A program made the translations under genes and the position numbers. The notes beneath the pieces are model-generated. The model was given only the letters and a program-made list of their open reading frames with translations. It was not told the origin of the DNA and ran no database searches. Of a DNA stretch of 64,000 nt, positions 36,131 to 44,487 are shown in pieces (position 1 is the stretch's first letter; every line of letters begins with the position of its first letter). Source of the stretch: Streptomyces sp. NBC_01267 (GTDB taxonomy: Bacteria; Actinomycetota; Actinomycetes; Streptomycetales; Streptomycetaceae); contig NZ_CP108455.1 of assembly GCF_036241575.1 (NCBI RefSeq), positions 7,795,001 through 7,859,000 of the forward strand, read 5' to 3'.

Positions 36131-36724
36131 CTACCCGTTGGCCGGGGGGCCAGGCGCCCCCGCCCGCAGTCCGTCCATGACCAGATCCAGCAGCCGTCCC
36201 GCTCGGGCCTGCCAGTCGGTGTGCGGGTCGACCAGCCACAGGCCCGCGATCGCCAGCATGAAGTCGTCGGGCGTGAGGCCGGGGCGGACGGTGCCCGCCT
36301 GCTCGTTCGCGTCGAGCAGCAGCGTGACCGCCTCCGTCAGTGGGCCGTGCGCCAGGTTTTTCAGGGTGCCGCGCGCGGTGGTCGCCTCACGCAGCGCGTC
36401 CGCCAGGCCTGCTTTGGCCATCGCGTATTGCGCGAGCCGGTCCATCCACTCGCGCAGCGCTTCCTCCGGCGGCCGCGTGCAGAGCAACTGGGCCGCCGTC
36501 TCGGCGACCTGCTGCACCTCGTACCGGTACACCTCCAGGACGAGCGCCTCCCTGCTGGGGAAGTTGCGGTAGAACGTGCCCTGTCCGACGCCCGCTTTCC
36601 GCGCGATCGAGCTCAGGGGCGCGTCCGCCGAGTGCGTCAGCTCGGCCAGGGCCACCTCGAGGATGCGCTCGCGATTGCGCTGCGCGTCCGAGCGGAGCGT
36701 GGCCTGCTTCTTCGGCTGCCGCAC
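36131..36724 (-). CDS. TetR-family regulator of the molybdoenzyme operon
   Basis: A 197-residue protein starting at GTG 36724, preceded by AAGGAGGA. The N-terminal helix-turn-helix reads RERILEVALAELTHSADAPL and SSIARKAGVGQGTFYRNFPS. The ligand domain has no close named match. It is transcribed away from the molybdoenzyme operon. Two palindromes in the shared 201-base gap are good operator candidates, so it probably represses both directions until an aldehyde or purine-like ligand appears (inference). Confidence 0.92.
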   Translation of the reverse strand: MRQPKKQATLRSDAQRNRERILEVALAELTHSADAPLSSIARKAGVGQGTFYRNFPSREALVLEVYRYEVQQVAETAAQLLCTRPPEEALREWMDRLAQYAMAKAGLADALREATTARGTLKNLAHGPLTEAVTLLLDANEQAGTVRPGLTPDDFMLAIAGLWLVDPHTDWQARAGRLLDLVMDGLRAGAPGPPANG

Positions 36725-36765
36725 GCGTCCTCCTTCGGCCGTGGTGAAAAACGTCCTTGCTGAGC

Positions 36766-36812
36766 GGACAGTTGTCCACTACGTTCGTAGACCGCAGCGG
36801 ACAGATGTCCGC
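36766..36812. promoter_or_regulatory. Two palindromic operators for the TetR regulator
   Basis: GCGGACAGATGTCCGC (36797-36812) is a perfect 16-bp palindrome. A second copy, GGACAGTTGTCC (36766-36777), shares the GGACA-N2-TGTCC core. The centres are 33 bp apart, three helical turns, so two dimers would bind the same DNA face between the divergent genes. Confidence 0.75.
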
Positions 36813-36925
36813 TTCGGCTCGGTCCACCATAGCGGCGTCAGCGGCCGGCCCGACGCCGTTCCCCCCGCCGCCGTACGTACTCGCGCTGATTCGCCTCGCA
36901 CCGGATATGCGAAAGAAGGCTGTTC

Positions 36926-37480
36926 ATGGCCCCAGCGGGCATCTCCACGTCCAGCTCGATCACCTTGCACGTCAACGGAGAGAAGTACACGCTGCCCGTC
37001 GATCACCGCACCACCCTGCTCGACGCCCTGCGCGAGCGGCTCGATCTGACCGGCACGAAGAAGGGATGCGACCAGGGGCAGTGCGGTGCCTGCACCGTTC
37101 TCGTCGACGGGCGCCGGGCCGTGTCCTGTCTGCAGCTCGCGGTCGCCGCAGAGGGGCGCGAGATCACCACCATCGAGGGCGTCGCGGACGGCGACGAACT
37201 GCACCCCGTACAGCAGGCGTTCGTCGAACTCGACGGGTTCCAGTGCGGCTACTGCACCCCCGGCCAGATCTGTTCGGCCCTCGGTGTGCTGCGGGAGCAC
37301 GCTGCCGGCTGGCCGAGTGCCGCGACCGAGGACGTCCGGCCCGAGGCCGGACCGCCGGCTCTTACGCCTGAGGAGATCCGCGAACGGATGAGCGGCAACC
37401 TGTGCCGCTGCGGTGCGTACGTGTCGATCGTGCGGGCCGTCACGCAGGCCGCCGAACGTGCGAAGGAGCAAGTGGCGTGA
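36926..37480 (+). CDS. Molybdoenzyme 2Fe-2S subunit (xanthine dehydrogenase/aldehyde oxidase family)
   Basis: A 184-residue protein with two [2Fe-2S] motifs: the plant-ferredoxin type KKGCDQGQCGACTVLVDG plus C127-region SCLQLA, and the alpha-helical type GFQCGYCTPGQICSA with NLCRCGAYVSIV. It passes electrons from the molybdenum site to FAD. It opens an operon of four overlapping genes. There is no obvious Tat signal at the N-terminus (MAPAGISTSSSITLHVNGEK), so the complex is probably cytoplasmic, unlike E. coli PaoA. Start ATG 36926 behind GAAAGAAGG. Confidence 0.95.
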   Translation: MAPAGISTSSSITLHVNGEKYTLPVDHRTTLLDALRERLDLTGTKKGCDQGQCGACTVLVDGRRAVSCLQLAVAAEGREITTIEGVADGDELHPVQQAFVELDGFQCGYCTPGQICSALGVLREHAAGWPSAATEDVRPEAGPPALTPEEIRERMSGNLCRCGAYVSIVRAVTQAAERAKEQVA

Positions 37481-38469
37481 AGGAGTTCGGATACGAGAGG
37501 GCGATCGACGTGCCGGGTGCCGTGGCGCTACTCGGCGCGGACCCCGAGGCACGCTTCCTCGGCGGCGGCACCAATCTCGTCGACCTGATGAGGGCGGGGG
37601 TGGAACGCCCCGGACGCCTGGTCGACGTACGCGAACTGCCCCTGGACCGCGTAGAGCCGACGAAGGACGGCGGGCTGCGGATCGGGGCCACCGTCACCAA
37701 CAGCGACCTCGCCGCGCACCCCGAAGTGCGCCGCCGCTACCCGGCGTTGGCGCAGGCCGTGCTCGCCGGGGCGTCCGGGCAGCTGCGCAATATGGCGACC
37801 GTCGGCGGGAATCTGCTGCAGCGCACCCGCTGCGGCTACTTCACCGACGTCAGCAAACCGTGCAACAAACGGGACCCCGGCAGTGGCTGCCCCGCCGTCG
37901 CGGGCGAGCACCACAACCACGCGATCCTCGGCGCGAGCGAGGCATGCGTGGCCGTGCACCCGTCCGACATGGGCGTCGCGCTCACAGCGTTCGACGCCGT
38001 CGTGCACTTCCGAACCGCCGACGGGGAAGGCGAGGTGGCGCTCGACGACCTCTACCGGCCCGTGGGCGACACCCCGCACCTGGAGACCACGCTGCCGGCC
38101 GGCGCACTCATCACCGGGGTTGCTCTGCCGTCCGCACCCCTTGCCGCCGGCTCCCGCTACCGCAAGGTCCGCGAGCGCGCCTCGTACGCCTTCGCCATCG
38201 GGTCCGTCGCCGCTGCCCTCGACGTCCGTGACGGCGTCGTACGGGACGTGCGGCTGGCCTTCGGCGCGGTCGCGTCCCGGCCGTGGCGGGCCCGCACCGC
38301 GGAGCGCGCGCTGATCGGCTCGCCCGCGGACGGGGCGGCGTTCACGGCCGCGGCCGACGCCGAGCTCGCGGCGGCCAGGCCGCTGCCGCACAACGCGTAC
38401 AAGGTGCCACTGATGCGCAACCTCGTCGTGGCACTGCTCACCGAACTGAACGAGGAGGCGCCCCGGTGA
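37477..38469 (+). CDS. Molybdoenzyme FAD-binding subunit with extra cysteine cluster
   Basis: A 330-residue subunit starting at GTG 37477, overlapping the previous stop by four bases. FAD motifs are ARFLGGGTNLVDLMRAG and GQLRNMATVGGNLLQRTRC. Between about residues 110 and 140 it has RTRCGYFTD, KPCNKRD and SGCPA, a cysteine-rich loop known from the PaoB/YagS branch, where it binds a [4Fe-4S] cluster. It relays electrons between the iron-sulfur subunit and its acceptor. This places the complex nearer to PaoABC-type aldehyde oxidoreductases than to classical xanthine dehydrogenase. Confidence 0.93.
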   Translation: MKEFGYERAIDVPGAVALLGADPEARFLGGGTNLVDLMRAGVERPGRLVDVRELPLDRVEPTKDGGLRIGATVTNSDLAAHPEVRRRYPALAQAVLAGASGQLRNMATVGGNLLQRTRCGYFTDVSKPCNKRDPGSGCPAVAGEHHNHAILGASEACVAVHPSDMGVALTAFDAVVHFRTADGEGEVALDDLYRPVGDTPHLETTLPAGALITGVALPSAPLAAGSRYRKVRERASYAFAIGSVAAALDVRDGVVRDVRLAFGAVASRPWRARTAERALIGSPADGAAFTAAADAELAAARPLPHNAYKVPLMRNLVVALLTELNEEAPR

Positions 38470-40613
38470 CCACAGCGACAACGGCGACGACGGCGACGAC
38501 GGCGTCCACCGCGGCGCAGCCGCACGCGGTGGGTGTCGCGCACACCCGCATCGAAGCACGCGACAAGGTCACCGGCGCCGCCCGCTACGCGGGCGAGATC
38601 CCCTTCACCGAACTCGCGCACGGCTGGCTGGTGCTGTCGACCGTGGCGCGCGGCAGCGTCCGCTCGATCGGCGAGGACGCGGTCCGCGCCCTGCCCGGGG
38701 TGCTCAGCGTCCTGCACCACGGGAACGCGCCGCGCGTCAAGGACGACGTCATCGGCGCGCTCGGCCGGCCCGACCCGATCGTCGAGGTCTTCCAGCACGA
38801 CCGGGTGCCGCACGCGGGCTGGCCCGTCGCGCTGGTCGTCGCCGAAACGTCCGAACAGGCCAGGGAGGCCGCCGAGGCGCTCGTCGTCGAGTACGACGAG
38901 GAGCCGCACGACATCGCCTTCCACGCCGACAGGCCAGGTATCTACACCCCGCAGGACATGGAGGCCACCAAGGGCGACCTGGACACCCAACTCGCCGCCT
39001 CCGACGTGGTGGTGGACGCCGCGTACACCACGCCCGAGCAGCACCACACGGCCATGGAACCGCACGCGGTGACGGCGCGCTGGCACGACGGGCGCCTGCA
39101 GGTCTTCGACTCCAACCAGGGCAGCAAGTGGATCGCCGACGACCTCGCCGGCCTGTTCTCCCTCGACCCCGCTGCCGTCCACGTACGCTCCGAACACGTC
39201 GGCGGCGCCTTCGGCTCCAAAGGGCTGCGTGCGCACCACGTGGCCGCGGTGATGGCCGCGACCGAACTGCACCGGCCGGTGCGTGTGGTGTTGACCCGGC
39301 GTCAGGTGTTCGCCACCACCGGGTACCGCAGCCCCACCGTGCAGCGCGTGCGGCTCGGCGCCGACCCGGACGGGCGGCTGCGTGCCTTCGGGCACGAGAA
39401 CCTGAACCTCACCTCGAACCTGCGCGAGTTCGTCGAGGGGAGTGCCGCGTTCGGGCGCACCATGTACGACGCCGACGCCCACCACACCGTCAACCGGGTC
39501 GTGCCCGTGGACGTCGCGACGCCCACGTGGATGCGGGCGCCCGGCGAGGCGCCGGGCTCGTTCGCCGTGGAGTCGGCGCTCGACGAACTCGCCGAACGGC
39601 TCGGCATGGACCCGATCGCCCTGCGCGCCCGCAACGAACCGGCGGTAGGGCCCATGTCGGGCCTGCCGTTCAGCAGCCGCCGTCTCATCGGCTGCTTCGA
39701 GGACGGCGCGAGCCGCTTCGGCTGGGCGGACCGCGACCCGCGCCCGCGGATGCGCCGCGACGGCCGCTGGCTCCTGGGCACCGGTACGGCCGCCTCCACG
39801 TTCCCCGCCGGTGCGGTCCCTTCCACGGCGTCCGTGACCGCCGAACCGGACGGCACCTTCACCGTCAGGATCACCGCGGCCGACGTCGGTACCGGTGCCC
39901 GCACGGCTCTGACCCTCATCGCCGCGGACGCGCTCGACGTGACGCCCGAGCGGGTGCGGGTGCGGATCGCCGACAGCGACTTCGGGCCCGCCTGGGTCGC
40001 GGGCGGCTCCATGGGCACGCGATCCTGGGGCTGGGCCGTCATAGCAGCCGCCCGCGACCTGCGCGAACGCCTGCCGCTGACCAGCGGCGAGATCCCGGAC
40101 GGCGGAATCACGGCCCGCACGGACACCGCCGAGCTGATCGCGGCCCTCGCCAAGAAGGAGCGTTACGCGTACGGCGCGCAGTTCGCCGAGGTCGCCGTGG
40201 ACGTGGCCACGGGGGAGGTGCGGGTACGACGCATGCTGGGCGTGTTCGCCGCCGGACGCATCATCAACCCGCTCACCGCCCGCAGCCAGTTCGTCGGCGG
40301 CATGACATGGGGCATTTCCATGGCCCTGCACGAGGAAGCGGTACGCGACGAAGCGTCCGGCGGGCACGTCGGCGCCGACCTGGCGGGCTACCACGTCGCC
40401 GCGCACGCCGATGTGCCGGACATCCAGGCCGAGTGGATCGACGACCCGGACCCCGACGACCCCGTCGGGATCAAGGGCGTCGGCGAGATCGGCATCGTCG
40501 GCACCGCCGCCGCCATCGCCAACGCGGTGTGGCACGCGACCGGCGTCCGACAGCGCGATCTGCCGATCCGGCCCGACCGGGTACTGCTCGCCGAGGCGCG
40601 GCGGGATGCTTGA
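38466..40613 (+). CDS. Molybdopterin-binding catalytic subunit (aldehyde oxidase/xanthine dehydrogenase type)
   Basis: A 715-residue protein starting at GTG 38466, again with a GTGA overlap. It has the N-terminal aldehyde-oxidase hammerhead domain (RIEARDKVTGAARYAGEIPF) and then the molybdopterin domain: QGSKWIADDLAGLF, RSEHVGGAFGSKGL, WMRAPGEAPGSFAVESALDE and the late IKGVGEIG, whose glutamate is the catalytic base of the family. The first residues are a low-complexity TTATTATTATTA run encoded by a 9-bp DNA repeat. Together with the two smaller subunits it would oxidise aldehydes or N-heterocycles using water. The substrate is unknown. Confidence 0.95.
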   Translation: MTTATTATTATTASTAAQPHAVGVAHTRIEARDKVTGAARYAGEIPFTELAHGWLVLSTVARGSVRSIGEDAVRALPGVLSVLHHGNAPRVKDDVIGALGRPDPIVEVFQHDRVPHAGWPVALVVAETSEQAREAAEALVVEYDEEPHDIAFHADRPGIYTPQDMEATKGDLDTQLAASDVVVDAAYTTPEQHHTAMEPHAVTARWHDGRLQVFDSNQGSKWIADDLAGLFSLDPAAVHVRSEHVGGAFGSKGLRAHHVAAVMAATELHRPVRVVLTRRQVFATTGYRSPTVQRVRLGADPDGRLRAFGHENLNLTSNLREFVEGSAAFGRTMYDADAHHTVNRVVPVDVATPTWMRAPGEAPGSFAVESALDELAERLGMDPIALRARNEPAVGPMSGLPFSSRRLIGCFEDGASRFGWADRDPRPRMRRDGRWLLGTGTAASTFPAGAVPSTASVTAEPDGTFTVRITAADVGTGARTALTLIAADALDVTPERVRVRIADSDFGPAWVAGGSMGTRSWGWAVIAAARDLRERLPLTSGEIPDGGITARTDTAELIAALAKKERYAYGAQFAEVAVDVATGEVRVRRMLGVFAAGRIINPLTARSQFVGGMTWGISMALHEEAVRDEASGGHVGADLAGYHVAAHADVPDIQAEWIDDPDPDDPVGIKGVGEIGIVGTAAAIANAVWHATGVRQRDLPIRPDRVLLAEARRDA

Positions 40614-41727
40614 CCTCGCTGCCGAGCTGAGCCAATGGGCCGCGCAGGGACGCGAGTTCGCCGTCGCCACCGTCGTCTCGGTGAGCGGCAGCGCACCCCG
40701 GCCGCCCGGCGCGGCCCTGGCGGTCGACTCCGCCGGGGAGGTCATCGGCTCCGTCTCCGGCGGCTGCGTCGAGGGCGCGGTCTACGAGCTGTGCATCGAG
40801 GCCCTGCAGGACGGGAGGGTGCGCAGGGAGCGCTTCGGTTACAGCGACGACGACGCGTTCGCGGTGGGGCTGACCTGCGGCGGCGCCGTGGAGGTGCATG
40901 TCGTTCCGGTACGGTCCGACTCGCCGTGCCGTACGACGGTACGGGCGGCGCTCACCGCTGCGGCGCGCGGCGAGCCGGTGGCACTCGCCCGAGTACTCGA
41001 CGGAGCGGGCGAACTCACGGGCGCGGCCGAGCTGTTGCTGGTCCGGCCCGACGGCTCGTACACCAGCGGCCTCGGCTCGGGCGACGACCCCGGGCTCGCG
41101 GCACAGGCCCGCGCCCTGCTCGACCTCGGGCGGACCGGGGTGTGCGAGGTGCCGGAGAGCTCGGCCCGGTGCGGCGGCGACGTCACCCTGTTCGTCGAGT
41201 CGAACGTGCCGCCAGCCCGGATGATCGTGTTCGGCGCGGTGGACTTCGCGGGCGCGCTGGTACGGGTCGGCAAGCTCCTCGGTTTCCACGTGACACTGTG
41301 CGACGCGCGGGGAGTGTTCGCGACGCGGACCCGTTTCCCGGACGCCGACGAGGTGGTCGTGGAATGGCCGGACCGCTATCTGCGCGACACGGCCACCGAC
41401 GAGCGGACGGTGCTGTGCGTCCTCACGCACGATGCCAAGTTCGATGTACCGCTGCTGGAAGTGGCGCTTCGGCTGCCCGTCGCGTACGTCGGCGCGATGG
41501 GGTCGCGCCGTACGCACGAGGACCGGCTGGGCCGACTGCGGGAGGCCGGGGTGTCGAAGCGCCAACTGGCCAGGCTGCGCTCGCCGATCGGCCTGGACCT
41601 GGGCGGTCGTACACCCGAGGAGACAGCCGTGTCGATCGGCGCCGAGATCGTCGCGGTGCGGCGGGGTGGAAGCGGGCTGCCGCTGGCCGGGGAGCGGGGG
41701 CCGATCCACGGAGGCGGCGACGAGTAG
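40606..41727 (+). CDS. xdhC: XdhC/CoxI-type molybdenum cofactor insertion factor
   Basis: A 373-residue protein starting at ATG 40606, overlapping the catalytic subunit by eight bases. The N-terminal XdhC/CoxI domain has VSVSGSAPRPPGAALAVD and GSVSGGCVEGAVYE. The C-terminal Rossmann-like domain carries MIVFGAVDFAGALVRVGKLL and YVGAMGSRRTHEDRL. XdhC proteins bind the molybdenum cofactor, allow its sulfuration and insert it into the apoenzyme. It is the last gene of the operon; a stem-loop lies 80 bases downstream. Confidence 0.94.
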   Translation: MLDLAAELSQWAAQGREFAVATVVSVSGSAPRPPGAALAVDSAGEVIGSVSGGCVEGAVYELCIEALQDGRVRRERFGYSDDDAFAVGLTCGGAVEVHVVPVRSDSPCRTTVRAALTAAARGEPVALARVLDGAGELTGAAELLLVRPDGSYTSGLGSGDDPGLAAQARALLDLGRTGVCEVPESSARCGGDVTLFVESNVPPARMIVFGAVDFAGALVRVGKLLGFHVTLCDARGVFATRTRFPDADEVVVEWPDRYLRDTATDERTVLCVLTHDAKFDVPLLEVALRLPVAYVGAMGSRRTHEDRLGRLREAGVSKRQLARLRSPIGLDLGGRTPEETAVSIGAEIVAVRRGGSGLPLAGERGPIHGGGDE

Positions 41728-41806
41728 CCCGTACGACCCCGGGGCGGGAATCCCGGGAGGCCACTCGGGTACCGAGAACCGACCACGTGTTGCGACGATC
41801 CCTCCC

Positions 41807-41833
41807 GCCCGCTGCGACGGAGCGGCAGCGGGC
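41807..41833. terminator. Stem-loop downstream of xdhC
   Basis: GCCCGCTGC (41807-41815) pairs with GCAGCGGGC (41825-41833) across 9 bases in the gap between the convergent xdhC and NmrA-type genes. Confidence 0.5.
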
Positions 41834-42025
41834 GCATGTTGTGCAGTTACGCGGATGCTCGCGCTCGTTGTCGGGAGCCCACCGTTCCTTGCCTGGGTCT
41901 CCCGTGTGGAGAAGATCCGGATGGAGGCAGTTGCAGGGAGTGTCGAGCATCTGTGCCCAGCAGTACCCGGCTCACCCGGTCGTCGACTGGTGGGTCTCGG
42001 CGGGGGCAGGCCGCGGTCGACGAGG

Positions 42026-42913
42026 TTACGAACCCTCCGTGAACGCGGTGGCGTGGTCGGTGGCCCATTGGCGAAACGTTCGCGGCGCCGTCCCGAGGAT
42101 GTCGGCCACCGCAGTGGTGATGTACGCGGGCTGTCCGACCGCCGCGCTCCACGCGGCGAGCAGCATGTCGACGACCGAGCTGGGCGCCGTACCCTCCGAC
42201 AGGCTTCGGAACTCGTCCGGTGTCATCTCCTCGAATGCGATCCGGCGCCCCAGGGAGTCACCGATGACGCTCACCTGCGCGGCTTGGGTCAGCGACTCGG
42301 GGCCCGTGAGGACGTAGTCGCTTCCGACGTATCCGTCCTGATAGAGCGTCCGCGCCGCGACAGCTGCGACGTCGCGGTCGTCGACCGGTGCCGTCTCGGC
42401 AGCGCCGTAGGGCCACCGGACGACCTCGCCGGCCCGGATCGCGGGCGTCCACCAGGCCAGCGAGTTCGACGCGAGCATCCCCGGCCGGATGATCGTCGAT
42501 TCGAGTCCGGTGGCCGCGATGAGCCGCTCGATGTCGGCGTGCAGTGCCGCCATGGGATTGGGCTGCTGGAAAAAGGGGTGCGGCGTCTGGTGAGGGGAGG
42601 AGAGGAGGACGACCCGCCGCACGTGGGCTGCCAGCCGCTCGACGACCGCCGCGGCCGTCCGAGGCGGGGCGGTCCAGACGAGGAAGACCGCGCCGGCGCC
42701 GTTCAATGCCGGGTCGAGCGTCTCGGGCGCAGTGAGGTCGCCGGTGAAGACCTCGACCTTCGCCGGCAGCGTGGCCGCCGCCTCGGAACGATGGGTGAGG
42801 GCACGGACCGGCACGTCCGCGTCGAGGAGTTGGTCGATGACGATACGGCCGATCCGGCCCGTCGCCCCGGTGACGAGCACGGGAGGAATGTGCATCCGAT
42901 TCATGCCGCCCAT
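42026..42913 (-). CDS. NmrA-family NAD(P)-binding oxidoreductase
   Basis: About 295 residues, starting at ATG 42913 or 42904. It is an atypical SDR with the dinucleotide motif VLVTGATGRIGRIV at the N-terminus. The phrases VFLVWTAPPRTAAAVV, VRRVVLLSS and STIIRPGMLASN are typical of NmrA/QOR2-like proteins. These reduce quinones or only sense the NAD(P) state. It is divergent from a TetR regulator, with a 54-base gap holding direct repeats, so it is probably under that regulator's control. Confidence 0.88.
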   Translation of the reverse strand: MGGMNRMHIPPVLVTGATGRIGRIVIDQLLDADVPVRALTHRSEAAATLPAKVEVFTGDLTAPETLDPALNGAGAVFLVWTAPPRTAAAVVERLAAHVRRVVLLSSPHQTPHPFFQQPNPMAALHADIERLIAATGLESTIIRPGMLASNSLAWWTPAIRAGEVVRWPYGAAETAPVDDRDVAAVAARTLYQDGYVGSDYVLTGPESLTQAAQVSVIGDSLGRRIAFEEMTPDEFRSLSEGTAPSSVVDMLLAAWSAAVGQPAYITTAVADILGTAPRTFRQWATDHATAFTEGS

Positions 42914-42922
42914 GAAAACGTT

Positions 42923-42948
42923 ACTCGGTTAAAAAAGCAACTCGGTTA
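42923..42948. promoter_or_regulatory. Direct-repeat operator between NmrA and TetR genes
   Basis: ACTCGGTTA occurs at 42923-42931 and 42940-42948, 17 bases apart, within an AT-rich 54-base gap between the divergent genes. They are likely contacts for the TetR protein or overlap its promoters. Confidence 0.5.
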
Positions 42949-42967
42949 CGAATGTTATCCTGGTCAG

Positions 42968-43564
42968 ATGAGCGAGCCGACGGGGCTGCGGGCCCGCAAG
43001 AAGGAGCGGACGCGCGACGCCATCGGCGACGCGGCCGTTTCGCTGTTCCTGGAGCGCGGCTTCGACCGGGTCTCGGTCAACGACATCGCCGCGGCGGCCG
43101 AGATCTCCAAGCCGACCCTCTTCCGGTACTTCCCCACCAAGGAAGACCTGGTGCTGCACCGGTTCGCCGACCACCAGGGCGAGGCGGCACGCGTCGTACG
43201 TGACCGCGGGCCCGGCATCAAGCCGGTGACGGCGCTGCACCGGCACTTCCGGGCCGGCCTCGACCGGTACGACCCCGTCACCGGCCTCAACGATCATCCC
43301 GAGGTAGTGGCGTTCCACCGGCTGGTGTTCACCACACCGAGCCTGGCGGGACGGCTCACGCGGTACCAACTGGAGGACGAGGAGGCACTGGCGGGCGCCC
43401 TCGGCGAAGGCATCCAGGCGCGTCTGCGAGCCGCCCAGGTACTCGCGGTCCAACGGGTGCTCGCTCGGACGAACTGGCAGAAGATCGCCGACGGTCGAAC
43501 CGCCCACGACGTCCTCCCCGAGGCCGTAGCCGACGCCGACCAGGCATTCGACCAACTGCGGTGA
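42968..43564 (+). CDS. TetR-family regulator
   Basis: A 198-residue protein starting at ATG 42968. The helix-turn-helix reads TRDAIGDAAVSLFLERGFDR then VSVNDIAAAAEISKPTLFRY. The C-terminal domain, with a histidine-rich ALHRHFRAG segment, resembles the MftR-like subgroup, though I cannot assign it firmly. It is paired with the divergent NmrA-type oxidoreductase and probably represses it. Confidence 0.92.
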   Translation: MSEPTGLRARKKERTRDAIGDAAVSLFLERGFDRVSVNDIAAAAEISKPTLFRYFPTKEDLVLHRFADHQGEAARVVRDRGPGIKPVTALHRHFRAGLDRYDPVTGLNDHPEVVAFHRLVFTTPSLAGRLTRYQLEDEEALAGALGEGIQARLRAAQVLAVQRVLARTNWQKIADGRTAHDVLPEAVADADQAFDQLR

Positions 43565-43739
43565 GAGACGGCGCTTCCGGTCGAAGAGGGCCCCGCGGCC
43601 CGGTACACGCGTCGCCCCGGGCCTGGTCAGGCCGCTTCCACGGAGCTGGCGGCCCGGACTCCAGCTGATCGGTTCCAAGGGGTCTCCGGACACCCGTAAG
43701 CGGTTTCGCTCCGGCGGATCGGGCTGCGAGAGTGTGGCC

Positions 43740-44213
43740 ATGAGTGACGTTGTGATCCGGCGGGCCGAATTCGACGACGCGCCTGCGCTGGCAGCCATGC
43801 GCTGGCGGTTCAAGGTGGAGGACGGCGGAGTTGAAGTCCCGCAGGACGAAGAGGGGTTCACCGCCGAGTGCGAGCGGTGGTTGCGTTCTCGGATGGCCGG
43901 GCCGTGGCGTGTCTGGCTCGCGGAAGTGGGCGGCCGGCCTTGTGGTCACGTGTTCGTGTGCCTCGTGGAGAAGGTCCCGAGTCCCTACCCGGACTCCGAT
44001 GCCCTCGGTTACGTGACGAACTTCTACGTCACCCCGGAGCAGCGCAACCGAGGCCTGGGCAAGACCCTGCTCGACGAGGTCACCCGCGATGCGCGCACCC
44101 ACGGCCTGGACACGTTGATCGTGTGGCCGTCCGAACGCAGTGCGCCGCTGTACCGGCGCTGCGGGTTCGGCGGACCTGACGAGCTCCTCGAACAGCCCAT
44201 CGCGCCCAACTGA
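43740..44213 (+). CDS. GNAT-family N-acetyltransferase
   Basis: A 157-residue single GNAT domain starting at ATG 43740 (GTG 43734 is possible). The acetyl-CoA site is VTPEQRNRGLGKTLLDEV, preceded by strand 4 (ALGYVTNFYV), and the C-terminal LYRRCGF motif is present. It should acetylate the amine of a small molecule or protein. Nothing nearby indicates the substrate. It is followed by a terminator and faces the next NmrA-type gene. Confidence 0.9.
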   Translation: MSDVVIRRAEFDDAPALAAMRWRFKVEDGGVEVPQDEEGFTAECERWLRSRMAGPWRVWLAEVGGRPCGHVFVCLVEKVPSPYPDSDALGYVTNFYVTPEQRNRGLGKTLLDEVTRDARTHGLDTLIVWPSERSAPLYRRCGFGGPDELLEQPIAPN

Positions 44214-44426
44214 GCAAACTCTCACGGTGGCTGCGCCGACGCGGCTCGGGCTTCGAACTGACCAACTGGGCGCCGTTCGCCCGGACCTGATCCCGGGGCG
44301 CAGTCAGCGAGGCGGCAGCGCGTGGGACAGCCGCTCGCAGGTGCAGAAGGTGGCCGAGACGCCGGTAGGACCCCGTCAGGTCGCTGCGGTTCTTGAGTTC
44401 TGGCTGGTGGTGGGAGGTGGGCTACG

Positions 44427-44464
44427 GGGCCGCCCCGTGCGGCCGTAGTCGCACGGGGCGGCCC
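44427..44464. terminator. Strong stem-loop between convergent genes
   Basis: A perfect 15-bp stem (GGGCCGCCCCGTGCG at 44427-44441 with 44450-44464) and an 8-base loop lie just before the end of the leftward oxidoreductase gene and downstream of the GNAT gene. Confidence 0.8.
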
Positions 44465-44487
44465 GGGGGCTTCAGCTGAGATGGGCC

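Noticed and set aside
38470..38515. Tandem ACGACGGCG-type repeats as a phase-variable tract
   Set aside because: The 9-bp unit is in frame at the N-terminus of the molybdoenzyme subunit and encodes TTATTATTA. Length changes by whole units would not switch the frame, so no regulatory role is supported.
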